Shown: in pieces, positions 1-8,313 of the stretch | How the letters are laid out: every line of letters begins with the position of its first letter | How positions within the stretch are numbered: the stretch's first letter is position 1 | From: Methanocorpusculum petauri | GTDB taxonomy: Archaea; Halobacteriota; Methanomicrobia; Methanomicrobiales; Methanocorpusculaceae | Assembly: GCF_026891975.1 (NCBI RefSeq) | Contig: NZ_JAPTGB010000008.1 | Coordinates: forward strand, 1 to 64,000 | DNA length: 64,000 nt | Direction of reading: 5' to 3' | The notes under the pieces: generated by a model | Database searches by the model: none | Told to the model about the DNA's origin: nothing | The model's input: only the letters and a program-made list of their open reading frames with translations | Position numbers and translations under genes: made by a program

Positions 1-1210
1 TATCCGAACCGGTTGCATTCAGACGTGCACGCTCATCCATCTCCTCAGCATAGGAGAGGACCGGCATCGTCATATCGTAACCCGGTTTGTGGCCGAACAT
101 CTTCTCCAGCTCAACCTGCTGGGCGTGCATATAGAGTGAGTTCGGAATATCCATCGGACAAAGCTCACTGCACTGACCGCAGTTGATACAGGAATCCGCA
201 ATATGGGCAAACCGAATCATCTGGAACATAAAGTCCGGCGGGATGATTCCGGGGCGCACCAGATGCGGCTTCTTCGTCGAACACTCCACACAGTAGCAGA
301 TCGGACAGTTCTCAATACAGCCGTAGCACTTGATACACTTGGAAGACTGCTGCATGATCTTGTTGAGTCTCTCGGTACCGGTTCCGAGTTCAGCGAACTG
401 CTTCTCCTGAGCCTTCTTACCCATCTTGATCATGACGTTCTCGATCTTTCCGCGGATCTCAAGGCCTTTTGCCTCGGGTGCGCAGGAGTCGATTGCGCCT
501 GCCTTCTGTGCTGCATCAAACAGCATTGCACCCTTCTCGGAACAGATCTCAACGAACGTTGCCTTACCTGCCTTGTCACCAATGACACCCCAGTTACCGC
601 ATGCAAGATCGCACTGACGCGGAACCTTGGTCTCACAGCGCTGACAGTTCTTGCGGCGGCCGTAGCCCTCCTCTTCGAGTTCATCGATGGCGATACCCTT
701 GTGTTCGCCGTCCTTGGTCATAATGATGAACTTACCCTTATCGATCTCTTCCTTCACGACATCGTCCGGGTTGACACCATACTTCTCTGCGATCATCTTG
801 CGGGCCGGCATCGGAGAGACAGATCCACCACAGTTCAGACCAATGGAGATAACATTGTCCAGATTGATCTGCTGGCGCTTGCCCAGTTCCAGGAGTGCCT
901 TTGCATCACAGCCCTTGCAGGTGACAGCGACTTTGATATCTTTTGCACCATTGAGGTACTTCTTGATGAGCTTGGGCAGAAGCAGTGTTCCACAGTGCAG
1001 AGAACCTGCACAGGCATCAAGGTCTGCGGGATTGGTAATGAAGACCGGCTGCGGATCATAGACATCGACACCCTTCTTCACAGTCAGAACAACATCCACA
1101 ATCTTGTTCTCAAGCGCATATTTCAGAAGGGAAATGACTGCTCCTCCGCACTCGCCCTTGATATCGCAGGAATTGGTCCATGCGTAGTACATATCGCCTT
1201 TTGCTGACAT
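1..1210 (-). CDS. fdhB: F420-dependent formate dehydrogenase subunit beta (partial, 3' end beyond window)
   Basis: Carries electrons from FdhA to coenzyme F420 through FAD and iron-sulfur clusters (family knowledge). In frame from an ATG at 1210, the protein begins MSAKGDMYYAWTNSC and stays open for 403 codons to the window edge, close to the usual family length of about 400, so little is missing. An FrhB-like N-terminal half is followed by two ferredoxin-type clusters, CIKCYGCIENCP with further cysteines, and CINCGQCSELCP. An AGGCC-type ribosome site lies within the end of fdhA, whose stop is 2 bases upstream, so the two are co-transcribed and probably translationally coupled. FrhB and other F420-reducing beta subunits share this fold, but adjacency to fdhA settles the assignment. 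Confidence 0.93.
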   Translation of the reverse strand, partial: MSAKGDMYYAWTNSCDIKGECGGAVISLLKYALENKIVDVVLTVKKGVDVYDPQPVFITNPADLDACAGSLHCGTLLLPKLIKKYLNGAKDIKVAVTCKGCDAKALLELGKRQQINLDNVISIGLNCGGSVSPMPARKMIAEKYGVNPDDVVKEEIDKGKFIIMTKDGEHKGIAIDELEEEGYGRRKNCQRCETKVPRQCDLACGNWGVIGDKAGKATFVEICSEKGAMLFDAAQKAGAIDSCAPEAKGLEIRGKIENVMIKMGKKAQEKQFAELGTGTERLNKIMQQSSKCIKCYGCIENCPICYCVECSTKKPHLVRPGIIPPDFMFQMIRFAHIADSCINCGQCSELCPMDIPNSLYMHAQQVELEKMFGHKPGYDMTMPVLSYAEEMDERARLNATGSD

Positions 1211-1212
1211 TT

Positions 1213-3282
1213 TTAGGCCTCCATCTTCTTCACGTTCACAGCACAAACCTTGAACTCCGGAGTCCGGGAAACAGGATCGTATGCCGTGTTGGTAACGAGA
1301 TTTGCACGTGCCTCCGTGAAATGGAACGGCATGAAGAATACACCCTCTTTGATAAGTGGCGTGACCCGTGTATTGACAGCAACCTCACCGCGGCGGCTGT
1401 AGAGGATAACCTTCTCACCGTCTGCAATATTGTATTTTGCGGCGTCTGCCGGATTCATCTCAAGCCATGCAGTTGGTGCATCGCGGTCGAGCTGTTCGCA
1501 TCTGCGGGTCATCGAACCGCTTGGCCAGTGCCAGATGGTGGCGCCGGTGGTCAGCCAGATCGGATAATCGTTGTCGATAACTTCGGCAGGTGCACGGTGC
1601 TCAATTGCCTCGAGTTTTGCTTTACCGTCCGGCATACCTGCAAACTTATCGATGTGGAGAATCGGAGTTCCCGGGTGGTCTTCCGTCGGGCAGGGCCACT
1701 GGATTCCGTCACCCTCGAGTTTTGCGTAGGTAATACCTGCATACTGCGGGGTGATTCCGCGCATCTCGTTGAAGACATCTTCGGTGGTCTCCCACGGGAA
1801 GTACTGGCCGTAGCCCATCTTCTCTGCGATCATCTTCATGATCTCCCAGTCAAGTTTGGACTCGCCGGGTGCATCTGCTGCCTTTCTGAATCTCTGGACA
1901 CGGCGCTCTGCGTTGGTCTGGGTTCCGTCTTCCTCTGCGTAGCAGGAACCGGGAAGAACAACATCCGCATACTTCGTGGTTTCGGTCTCAAAGATATCCT
2001 GTACAACGAGGAACTCACAGTTCTCCATTGCCTTCTCCACTCCCTTGGAGTTCGGGTCGGACATGACCGGGTTTTCACCCATGAGGTAGAGACACTTCAG
2101 TTTGTCGGGGTGCTCCTCAAAGGTTTCCAGCATCTCGGGGATGTGTAAACCGAGTTTTCCGTTCGGAACCTCGTCAACGCCCCAGTATGCGGCAACCTTC
2201 TTGGCTGCCTCGGGATCGGTAACCTTGAGATACCCTGCATACACGTTCGGGAGTGCTCCCATATCACAGGAACCCTGCACATTGTTCTGACCGCGGAGTG
2301 CGTTGACACCACATCCGGGTTTGCCGATGTTGCCGAGAAGCGTCTGGACAAATGCAATGGAACGCACGTTGTCAACACCAACCGTGTGCTGGGTGATTCC
2401 CAGACAGTGGACGAATGCGGTCTTGTGCTGGCATTCATGGAGCCACTCAAGGGCCTGCTCGATCTTCTCTGCCGGTACACCACATACGGCAGAGGTGTTT
2501 TCGATACTGTATTTGTCCTGTGTGACACAGGCTTTGAGTTCTTCATAGCCGTTGGTCCGGTTCTTGACGAACTCCTCATCAACCCATCCGCGCTCGATAA
2601 TCTGCTTCATCAGGCAGTTGAGGAGCTGGATATCGGTTCCCGGGAAGTGCTGGATGTGCAGGTGGGCCTGCTTGGCGGTCGGCGTTACACGCGGGTCGCA
2701 GACGATGATGTGTGCACCCTTTTCCTTGGCCTGCATGATTCTGCGGCCTGCAAGCGGGTGGGCCTCGAAGTTGTTGGAGCCGATAATGAAAACACAGTCG
2801 GCGATTGCGAGATCATTAAAAGAGTTGGTCGAGGCACCGGAGCCGAAGACCATGTTCAGACCGGCGACGGTCGGTGCGTGGCACAGACGGGCACAGTGGT
2901 CAACATTCGGGGTCTTTAACACAACACGGGCGAACTTCTGCATTGCATAGTTGTCTTCATTACAGCAGCGTGCGGATGTGATGACTGCAATCTCTTCCGG
3001 GCTGTATTTTTTGAAGTTTTCTGCAATGACTGCAAGAGCCTCGTCCCAGGTTGCGGGCTTGAACTCGCCGGTTGCTTTGTCTTTGATCAGCGGTGTCTTG
3101 AGACGGTCTTCGGAGACGATGAACTCCCAGCCGAAGATTCCCTTCGGGCAGAGTTTGCCTTCGTTGACCGGGCCGCGCTGGCACGGCTGGACACCAGAGA
3201 TCTTGCCGTCCTTTACCACCAGGTTAAAGGTACAGCCTGCTCCACAGTAGGGGCAGGTCGTGGTTACATACTTGATTTCCAT
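1213..3282 (-). CDS. fdhA: Formate dehydrogenase subunit alpha, molybdopterin type, cysteine form
   Basis: Oxidises formate to CO2 at a bis-molybdopterin Mo or W centre and passes electrons to FdhB. 689 residues. The N-terminus has the 4Fe-4S motif CPYCGAGC with a further CPKG near residue 45. The active-site segment reads HCARLCHAP near residue 133, with Cys where selenocysteine occurs in Sec-type enzymes such as E. coli FdhF, so no SECIS element is needed. It is first in the fdhA-fdhB operon. No formate transporter (fdhC) lies in the window. A TATA-like element at 3321-3330 on the minus strand sits about 40 bases upstream of the ATG. Confidence 0.95.
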   Translation of the reverse strand: MEIKYVTTTCPYCGAGCTFNLVVKDGKISGVQPCQRGPVNEGKLCPKGIFGWEFIVSEDRLKTPLIKDKATGEFKPATWDEALAVIAENFKKYSPEEIAVITSARCCNEDNYAMQKFARVVLKTPNVDHCARLCHAPTVAGLNMVFGSGASTNSFNDLAIADCVFIIGSNNFEAHPLAGRRIMQAKEKGAHIIVCDPRVTPTAKQAHLHIQHFPGTDIQLLNCLMKQIIERGWVDEEFVKNRTNGYEELKACVTQDKYSIENTSAVCGVPAEKIEQALEWLHECQHKTAFVHCLGITQHTVGVDNVRSIAFVQTLLGNIGKPGCGVNALRGQNNVQGSCDMGALPNVYAGYLKVTDPEAAKKVAAYWGVDEVPNGKLGLHIPEMLETFEEHPDKLKCLYLMGENPVMSDPNSKGVEKAMENCEFLVVQDIFETETTKYADVVLPGSCYAEEDGTQTNAERRVQRFRKAADAPGESKLDWEIMKMIAEKMGYGQYFPWETTEDVFNEMRGITPQYAGITYAKLEGDGIQWPCPTEDHPGTPILHIDKFAGMPDGKAKLEAIEHRAPAEVIDNDYPIWLTTGATIWHWPSGSMTRRCEQLDRDAPTAWLEMNPADAAKYNIADGEKVILYSRRGEVAVNTRVTPLIKEGVFFMPFHFTEARANLVTNTAYDPVSRTPEFKVCAVNVKKMEA

Positions 3283-3320
3283 GGATAAACCTCGGATACT
3301 ATAACCTCTGTAAAGGCGGC

Positions 3321-3330
3321 ATAAATACCT
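3321..3330 (-). promoter_or_regulatory. Probable TATA box for fdhAB
   Basis: On the minus strand the sequence reads AGGTATTTATGCC, about 40 bases before the fdhA ATG. That spacing puts a transcript start roughly 15 bases before the gene. The same TATTTATGC core precedes the DUF2193 gene at 32919-32930. Assigned by pattern only. Confidence 0.45.
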
Positions 3331-3570
3331 ATCCAGATTTTTGTGATTTTTGTATATTATCAGTGGGTTTCGGGTTTTTGCTCAGGTTCCCGAATTTAAT
3401 TTGTTCTATTGATATAATTTACAGGTTAAACATATTTGCAGAGTGGGCGCGCATTTCACGGGATCTTAGCGCAGATTTACGGATTGTATGATCGAGTAAA
3501 TTAATCCTGATTTATTTTTCAGAAATAATGAATTGATGTTTTTTCCATATATATAGGAATCTATAACGGA

Positions 3571-3726
3571 GGTGCTGCCCGTACATTCGTGCAACACGAT
3601 TCAGGACAGCGTGAAAAATTCCATCAGGATATTTCCGGAAAAAAGGACGCGGGTTCGTTTTTCGTGTGGTTATCCATGTGCTCTGCACGTGGACGACAGC
3701 ACCCGCAGGGTCCAGCCATACCCTGG
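3571..3726 (+). ncRNA. Candidate structured non-coding RNA (or minus-strand leader of fdhA)
   Basis: A strong TATA stretch (CCATATATATA, 3545-3555) lies about 20 bases before a sequence whose ends can pair: GGTGCTG (3571-3577) with CAGCACC (3697-3703). Inside are hairpins TCGTG-CAA-CACGA (3587-3599) and a 9-bp stem around CCATGTGC-TCT-GCACGTGG (3674-3692). A further hairpin, CAGGGT/ACCCTG (3706-3725), follows and could terminate this RNA or cfbB on the other strand. I do not recognise it as tRNA, 5S, SRP or RNase P RNA. Strand is inferred from the TATA position. On the minus strand it would lie in the fdhA leader. Confidence 0.33.
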
Positions 3727-3734
3727 TCCCCCAC

Positions 3735-5093
3735 TCACAGCCCGAAGAAACTCTTCAGCATCGTCCGTGACGACACCGGCATCAGATGCGTATACGCTCC
3801 CAGCGTCCGGTGGGTCAGTGCCCCGTCCAGACCGCCGGCAATACCGGTACCGCGGGAAAGCCGGTATGCATACCGCACTCCCGCATCCATCGAAATACCA
3901 CTGTAATGGAACTCATGCCCGCGGAATCCGAACTCACCATCCGGAAGGGACGCAGTACCAACCACATACCCGAGTGCTTTGCGGACCGGCATCCGCGTAT
4001 CCCCCGCAAACACCCCGCACATCTCGCAGGAAAGCCGTTCATCGCGTCCCTGCCATCCCTTCTCCAGGGTAAGCGACCGCGTCAGATACATCAGACCCCC
4101 GCACTCCGCATAGATCGGTATCTCATTCTCCGCCGTCTCCCGTACCGCCTCCCGCATCGCATCATTTCGTTCCAGTTCCTCCAGAAACAGCTCGGGATAC
4201 CCGCCGCCGAAAACATACCCGTCCGCCTCCGGCAGCCGGTCATGTACCGGACTGAAATGCACAACCTCCGCCCCAAGGCTGCGCAAAACCGCGTTCAGTT
4301 CCCCGTAATAGAAATTAAACGCCTCATCATACGCAACCGCAATCCGCATGGATGCCTCGGGACAGGCATCCAGCATTCCGCACACCGCATTCGGGCACGG
4401 CGTCCGGTCCTGTGCGGTATCCCGGATCCGGTCAATATCCACATACTCCCCGATCACACTCGTAATAAAAGAAATCCGATCATGGAACTCCGCAGTATCC
4501 GAACCCTCCCGGTAAGGAACAAGACCCAGATGCCGCATCGCAAGCTCCATCTCCGGCCTTCGCGGAACCGCCCCCAGTACCGGAATCCCGCAGTAATGTT
4601 CAACCGCCTTCGTTGCTTTCCCGATGTGGCGTTCCCCCATAACATTATTCAGAATCACTCCTTCGATCCGGATGTCCGGATCAAACGCCGCGAACCCTTT
4701 CACCAGCGCAGCAGCGCTCCGCGTAATACTCCGGGCATTGATCACCAGAATCACCGGCAGATCAAACATTTTTGCAACCGACGCCGTACTCCCGACATCG
4801 GTCAGTGCATCCACCCCCTCATACAGACCCCGGACCCCCTCCACAATTCCGTACTCGGCCCCCTCCGACCCGTAGCAGAACAGCCCCGCCGTCTCCTCAG
4901 GCGTCTGCACAAACGTATCCAGATTATACGACGGCCTGCCGGTCACTCCGGCAAGATACGACGTATCAATATAATCCATCGCGACCTTGTAGGTCTGCAC
5001 CGCAGACTCCTGCGCAAGCAGACCCGCAATTGCAAGCGTCACGCTCGTCTTTCCCGCACCCGACCGGTCGCCTGAGATCAAAAGCGATCTCAT
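3735..5093 (-). CDS. cfbB: Ni-sirohydrochlorin a,c-diamide synthase (CbiA/CobB family)
   Basis: Amidates the a and c acetate side chains of Ni-sirohydrochlorin using ATP and glutamine, the second step to coenzyme F430. 452 residues. The N-terminus has a P-loop GDRSGAGKTS at residues 8-17 in a dethiobiotin-synthetase-like domain. The C-terminal half is a class I glutamine amidotransferase with nucleophile Cys in YAECGGLMYL (about residue 330) and His in GHEFHYS. The same family includes cobyrinate a,c-diamide synthase. The cfb neighbours argue for the F430 role, though dual use in cobamide synthesis cannot be excluded. Its ATG overlaps the cfbD stop as ATGA. Confidence 0.92.
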   Translation of the reverse strand: MRSLLISGDRSGAGKTSVTLAIAGLLAQESAVQTYKVAMDYIDTSYLAGVTGRPSYNLDTFVQTPEETAGLFCYGSEGAEYGIVEGVRGLYEGVDALTDVGSTASVAKMFDLPVILVINARSITRSAAALVKGFAAFDPDIRIEGVILNNVMGERHIGKATKAVEHYCGIPVLGAVPRRPEMELAMRHLGLVPYREGSDTAEFHDRISFITSVIGEYVDIDRIRDTAQDRTPCPNAVCGMLDACPEASMRIAVAYDEAFNFYYGELNAVLRSLGAEVVHFSPVHDRLPEADGYVFGGGYPELFLEELERNDAMREAVRETAENEIPIYAECGGLMYLTRSLTLEKGWQGRDERLSCEMCGVFAGDTRMPVRKALGYVVGTASLPDGEFGFRGHEFHYSGISMDAGVRYAYRLSRGTGIAGGLDGALTHRTLGAYTHLMPVSSRTMLKSFFGL

Positions 5094-6160
5094 GCAACGC
5101 TCCGGAGCACCGCCCCGAACTCACTCTCCACAATCTCATGGACGCCCAGCGTCTTTGGATGCAGATCTATCTCGACCATCACATGAGCGTGTCCCTGCTC
5201 TTTCAGGGGAGCCACCTGCCGCGGTCCGTTGGTGACGGAGAACACGGTAATACCAGCGAGTGCTTCGGGGGGGACCGCATGCGGAACACCGACCAGCAAA
5301 ATAAAATCGGGACGTGCTTCAGCAATCTTTGCCGCAATCGCCGCGCCGTTCTCCCCGTACTCATCCAGCGCTCCGCAGAGAACCGGATTCACCCCGCGTT
5401 CCCGCATCTGTGCAAGAATCGCCGCCGCATCGCCCCGGACCTTCGGAAGACCGCGCTCCTCAAGATTTGCCAGATACAGGGTATTTGCCTCCGGAACCGC
5501 ATCATGCAGCGCGAGAAGCTCATCCGCAAACATGTATGCGGTCTCTTTCTTTGCATTCATGATCGCAAGACCCCGCTTCCCCGACCGGGCAAGCGCAATC
5601 AGTTCCGCTGCCGCAACATGCTTCAGATCGCCGCGGGACGGCGCAATATAGGTCTTGCAGGCAGCTCCGCGTGCACGTTCCGTCGCATTCGCCGCCGCAA
5701 GCACGCGCCGCTGCCGCTCCAGCTCCTCCGGGCTGATCCAGCCTGCCGCAGCAGCAGGTTCAAGGGCGGCAATCACCCCGTCGATGTTCTCGCGGAATCC
5801 TGCATGAATATTCACCGCAATCGCCGGTGTGGAAATACCGGACGCTTCAATTGCCGCCTCCATATCCTCACCGATGATCATCGAAACACAGGTACCCACG
5901 ACCGCGATCTTCTTTGGCGCAAACTCCTCCTCAGCGTACCGGAGCACATCCTCAAGCAGCCGTTGACCGCCGAAGATGAACTCCTCGTCGCCGAGCGACG
6001 TAGTCAGAACACGGATGCCGTCCTCCTCCAGAAGTCTGGCATGCTTAAACGAACACCCTGACGGGCCGTGCAGAATTGCAAGATCCACATCCAGATCCCG
6101 CAGCGTGTACAACGCTGCAACAATCGAACTCGGACGTGGCTGAACATATCTCATCGTCAT
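5090..6160 (-). CDS. cfbD: Ni-sirohydrochlorin a,c-diamide reductive cyclase, NifD-like subunit
   Basis: Catalytic NifD-like partner of the nitrogenase-type reductase CfbCD, which reduces the ring by six electrons and closes the gamma-lactam (family knowledge). I place the start at the ATG at 6160 ([12 protein letters not shown]), because GGAGATA precedes it and cfbE ends just upstream. A longer frame to 6304 would overlap cfbE by over 140 bases. That gives 356 residues. Conserved cysteines likely to hold the cluster are in [13 protein letters not shown] and [13 protein letters not shown]. The electron-donating ATPase subunit CfbC (NifH-like) is not in this cluster and must be elsewhere. Confidence 0.92.
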   Translation of the reverse strand: MTMRYVQPRPSSIVAALYTLRDLDVDLAILHGPSGCSFKHARLLEEDGIRVLTTSLGDEEFIFGGQRLLEDVLRYAEEEFAPKKIAVVGTCVSMIIGEDMEAAIEASGISTPAIAVNIHAGFRENIDGVIAALEPAAAAGWISPEELERQRRVLAAANATERARGAACKTYIAPSRGDLKHVAAAELIALARSGKRGLAIMNAKKETAYMFADELLALHDAVPEANTLYLANLEERGLPKVRGDAAAILAQMRERGVNPVLCGALDEYGENGAAIAAKIAEARPDFILLVGVPHAVPPEALAGITVFSVTNGPRQVAPLKEQGHAHVMVEIDLHPKTLGVHEIVESEFGAVLRSVA

Positions 6161-6161
6161 A

Positions 6162-7343
6162 TTATCTCCATGTTTTTGCCGCGAGGAGGACAGAACCTCC
6201 GGTTTTTTTGGCAAGATCAACCGCCGCATCAGTCGCTGCCGGAAAGGTTGTACAGACGGTGTCTGCATCCGGGAACTCTCCGGCACAGTCATCTGCCCCC
6301 GCAATAATCACCAGATGTGCGGGACGGACCGCAGAAACCGCCCGGCGTACTTCACCGGCCGGAAATCCTTCACATACCGCGTGATGCTCCATTCCGACCG
6401 CCAGAACAACCGGCCTCCCGGGGCACATTCTGCGCAGATAGGCTGCGGCCTCAATCGTATTGTCGGCGTTTGTTCCACTGTTTGCATTGTCGAGAACCGG
6501 CACACCGCGTTCCGCAGAAAGATGCATTCTTCCTTTAAGTGCGGAAAAACTGCCGAGCTGCGCAACCGGCAGCCCGAGCAGCAGAGCAGCGGCGGCAGCA
6601 GCAGAGAGAGCTGCCCGGTATCCGGCAAGGGTCAGGAGAGGATTGGTAACTTCACCGCCGTCAAAGGAGAGCACATCGCCGGTAACACTCACCAGATCCT
6701 CGATAACCTGCCAGCCGTCGTGTACCGGCACACCGCGCGGCACCAGCACGGTTCTGCATGCCGCAAGGCTTCTGCACTTCTCCAGAAGTGCGCTTTTTGT
6801 GCCGCCCGCAATGGAATAATCATCTGCGGATGTCAGGATACCAAGCGTCCCGAATCCGGCAACCCCGACGGACTCCTCTGCAATCAGCCACGCGGCATTG
6901 CAGTTCTGCGCGGCGGTGCAGGCTGCAAGCACGGAGGCAGGTGTAATACTCTTCCGCCAGAGCAGTTCAGTCCCCGGCATCCGAAACGTTCCGCTGCTCG
7001 TGTGCAGAATGCCGCGACCGGTCCCGGTCATCAGATGGGCCAGCGCAAACGCCGTTGTCGTCTTGCCGCGTGCACCGGTGATCTCAACGGAAATGCGGGG
7101 AGGGACGACCAGTTCCCGCACCATTTCGTGGTGCGTTTTCACCGGCGCTTTTCTCAGCAGCGGATACGACGGGGTCAGATGTACCGGGGCGGTTACCAGA
7201 TCATAGCTGCGGGACGCAGCAGTCTGTTCCGGAACCCCGGAACCCCGGTACACATCCACGGCGTCAACCGTATCGCCGCGCATCTGCAACGCATCTGCAA
7301 TGTCTGCACCGCCGTGAATTGTATCGAGAACCAGTACCCGCAT
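6162..7343 (-). CDS. cfbE: Coenzyme F430 synthetase (Mur-ligase-like)
   Basis: ATP-dependent ligase-type enzyme that forms the carbocyclic F ring from seco-F430, the last step of the pathway. 393 residues. It has a MurD/MurF-like central domain with P-loop ITGARGKTTTA near residue 87, and a C-terminal Rossmann-like domain with VVLAVGMEHHAVCEGFP. It lies 8 bases after cfbA and 1 base before the cfbD start, so the order cfbA-cfbE-cfbD-cfbB is one operon. Mur ligases of pseudomurein synthesis share the fold, but context favours CfbE. Confidence 0.9.
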   Translation of the reverse strand: MRVLVLDTIHGGADIADALQMRGDTVDAVDVYRGSGVPEQTAASRSYDLVTAPVHLTPSYPLLRKAPVKTHHEMVRELVVPPRISVEITGARGKTTTAFALAHLMTGTGRGILHTSSGTFRMPGTELLWRKSITPASVLAACTAAQNCNAAWLIAEESVGVAGFGTLGILTSADDYSIAGGTKSALLEKCRSLAACRTVLVPRGVPVHDGWQVIEDLVSVTGDVLSFDGGEVTNPLLTLAGYRAALSAAAAAALLLGLPVAQLGSFSALKGRMHLSAERGVPVLDNANSGTNADNTIEAAAYLRRMCPGRPVVLAVGMEHHAVCEGFPAGEVRRAVSAVRPAHLVIIAGADDCAGEFPDADTVCTTFPAATDAAVDLAKKTGGSVLLAAKTWR

Positions 7344-7351
7344 AGAATACT

Positions 7352-7759
7352 TCAGAGATGGGTAGCTACTGCTTTCTCTGCGTTTTTGAGCATCAGCTCT
7401 GCAAGCAGCGGGTCAATGCCGATAGGTTCGGCATACACAACCGGAATTTCCCTGCCGTCCGCAAGCGTGAACACGCCGCGGTTGGATCCGCTCTCCAGAC
7501 CCAGAAGTCCCGGAATATCGCGGAGCACGTGAATTCCTTTTGCAAGGAACAAGGGTACAACGACCAAAAGGTCCAGATCCTCTTCGCGCATTGCATCAAG
7601 ACCCTCAGGAACGGTCGGGACACTGTTCTCCATGAAACAGGATTTGATCAGGTACTCATCGGTTTTTTCAGCCATCATCTGTGCGGTGGTGGTAATCAGT
7701 TCCTTATTGTACTGCAGTCTGCTTCCGTGTCCGACCAGCAGGAGACCTTTCTTGCTCAT
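7352..7759 (-). CDS. cfbA: Sirohydrochlorin nickelochelatase (short CbiX type)
   Basis: Inserts Ni(II) into sirohydrochlorin (and can usually insert Co(II)), the first committed step to F430. 135 residues, the length of the archaeal single-domain CbiX-S enzymes that act as homodimers. The N-terminus GLLLVGHGSRL carries the metal-binding His, and VVVPLFLAKGIHVLRDIP carries the second His. It is first in the cfbAEDB operon and divergent from hisI across 117 bases. Confidence 0.92.
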   Translation of the reverse strand: MSKKGLLLVGHGSRLQYNKELITTTAQMMAEKTDEYLIKSCFMENSVPTVPEGLDAMREEDLDLLVVVPLFLAKGIHVLRDIPGLLGLESGSNRGVFTLADGREIPVVYAEPIGIDPLLAELMLKNAEKAVATHL

Positions 7760-7876
7760 AGTATTGTATTAGTGGCGGGAGGTTAAAAAAAGTGTGAATA
7801 TTCTGGGGAAATCGTAACACCGGTTCCGGTTGGAAAAACCAAAAGCATCCCAACCCCTTAATTTTTCTCCCCGCCT
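7760..7876. promoter_or_regulatory. Divergent promoter region of cfbA and hisI
   Basis: 117 bases between divergent starts. Toward hisI, CCCTTAATTTTTCTCC (about 7854-7869) is TATA-like. It would place a transcript start near 7880, favouring the internal hisI ATG at 7892 with little or no leader. Toward cfbA, the AT-rich stretch at about 7783-7802 is the only candidate. No clear operator repeat was seen. Confidence 0.4.
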
Positions 7877-8269
7877 ATGTACATAGCAGAAATGGCCGAC
7901 TTACTCGACTCCCTCACCTATGATGACGGTCTCATCCCCGTAATCGTTCAGGACGCCGCAACCGGAACCGTCCTCATGTTCGCCTACGCAAACCCGCAGG
8001 CCGTTGCACTCACCAGAGAGACCGGCTTTGCCCACTACTACAGCCGCTCACGGCAGAAACTCTGGAAAAAAGGAGAAGAATCCGGTCATCTGCAAAAGGT
8101 CTGCGAGATCCGTGTCGACTGTGACGGCGACTGTCTCCTCTACCTTGTGGAACAAACCGGCTGTGCATGCCACGAAGGATACCTCAGCTGCTTCTTCCGT
8201 ACCCTTGACGGCAGGACCATCCTCCCCTTACTCAAAGATCCGCAGGAAATCTACCACAAAATACAGTAG
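7877..8269 (+). CDS. hisI: Phosphoribosyl-AMP cyclohydrolase
   Basis: Third step of histidine synthesis: opens the adenine ring of phosphoribosyl-AMP to give ProFAR. 130 residues, a stand-alone HisI without a HisE domain. Family motifs are seen: [18 protein letters not shown], the metal-binding [13 protein letters not shown], and [15 protein letters not shown]. An alternative start is the ATG at 7892 (MADLLDSL), which better fits the promoter and would remove five residues. No other his gene is in the window. Confidence 0.94.
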   Translation: MYIAEMADLLDSLTYDDGLIPVIVQDAATGTVLMFAYANPQAVALTRETGFAHYYSRSRQKLWKKGEESGHLQKVCEIRVDCDGDCLLYLVEQTGCACHEGYLSCFFRTLDGRTILPLLKDPQEIYHKIQ

Positions 8270-8313
8270 GCCTAATAAGATATTGGCAACCCATACATAA
8301 TGGTAGATTTTTT

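Larger units (their letters stand above)
3283..3734. other. Gene-free interval between fdhA and cfbB
   Basis: 452 bases without a credible gene. The part next to fdhA (about 3283-3560) is AT-rich and holds the fdhA promoter. The part next to cfbB (about 3570-3734) switches abruptly to GC-rich, hairpin-forming sequence, described separately as a candidate structured RNA. Open frames entering this stretch from cfbB on the plus strand are antisense shadows. Confidence 0.7.

Noticed and set aside
203-1207. Long plus-strand open frame opposite fdhB
   Set aside because: It is antisense to fdhB, whose frame has clear Fe-S and family motifs. The plus-strand peptide is compositionally odd.
1213-3282. 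Selenocysteine in FdhA
   Set aside because: The active-site position is a Cys codon and there is no in-frame TGA, so no Sec machinery is needed.
3572-4072. Plus-strand frame after a GGAGGTG at 3569
   Set aside because: It would start within its own ribosome site and run antisense through cfbB. The segment is better read as structured RNA.
3786-6061. Very long plus-strand frames opposite cfbB and cfbD
   Set aside because: Arg/Pro/His-rich shadow translations of GC-biased genes.
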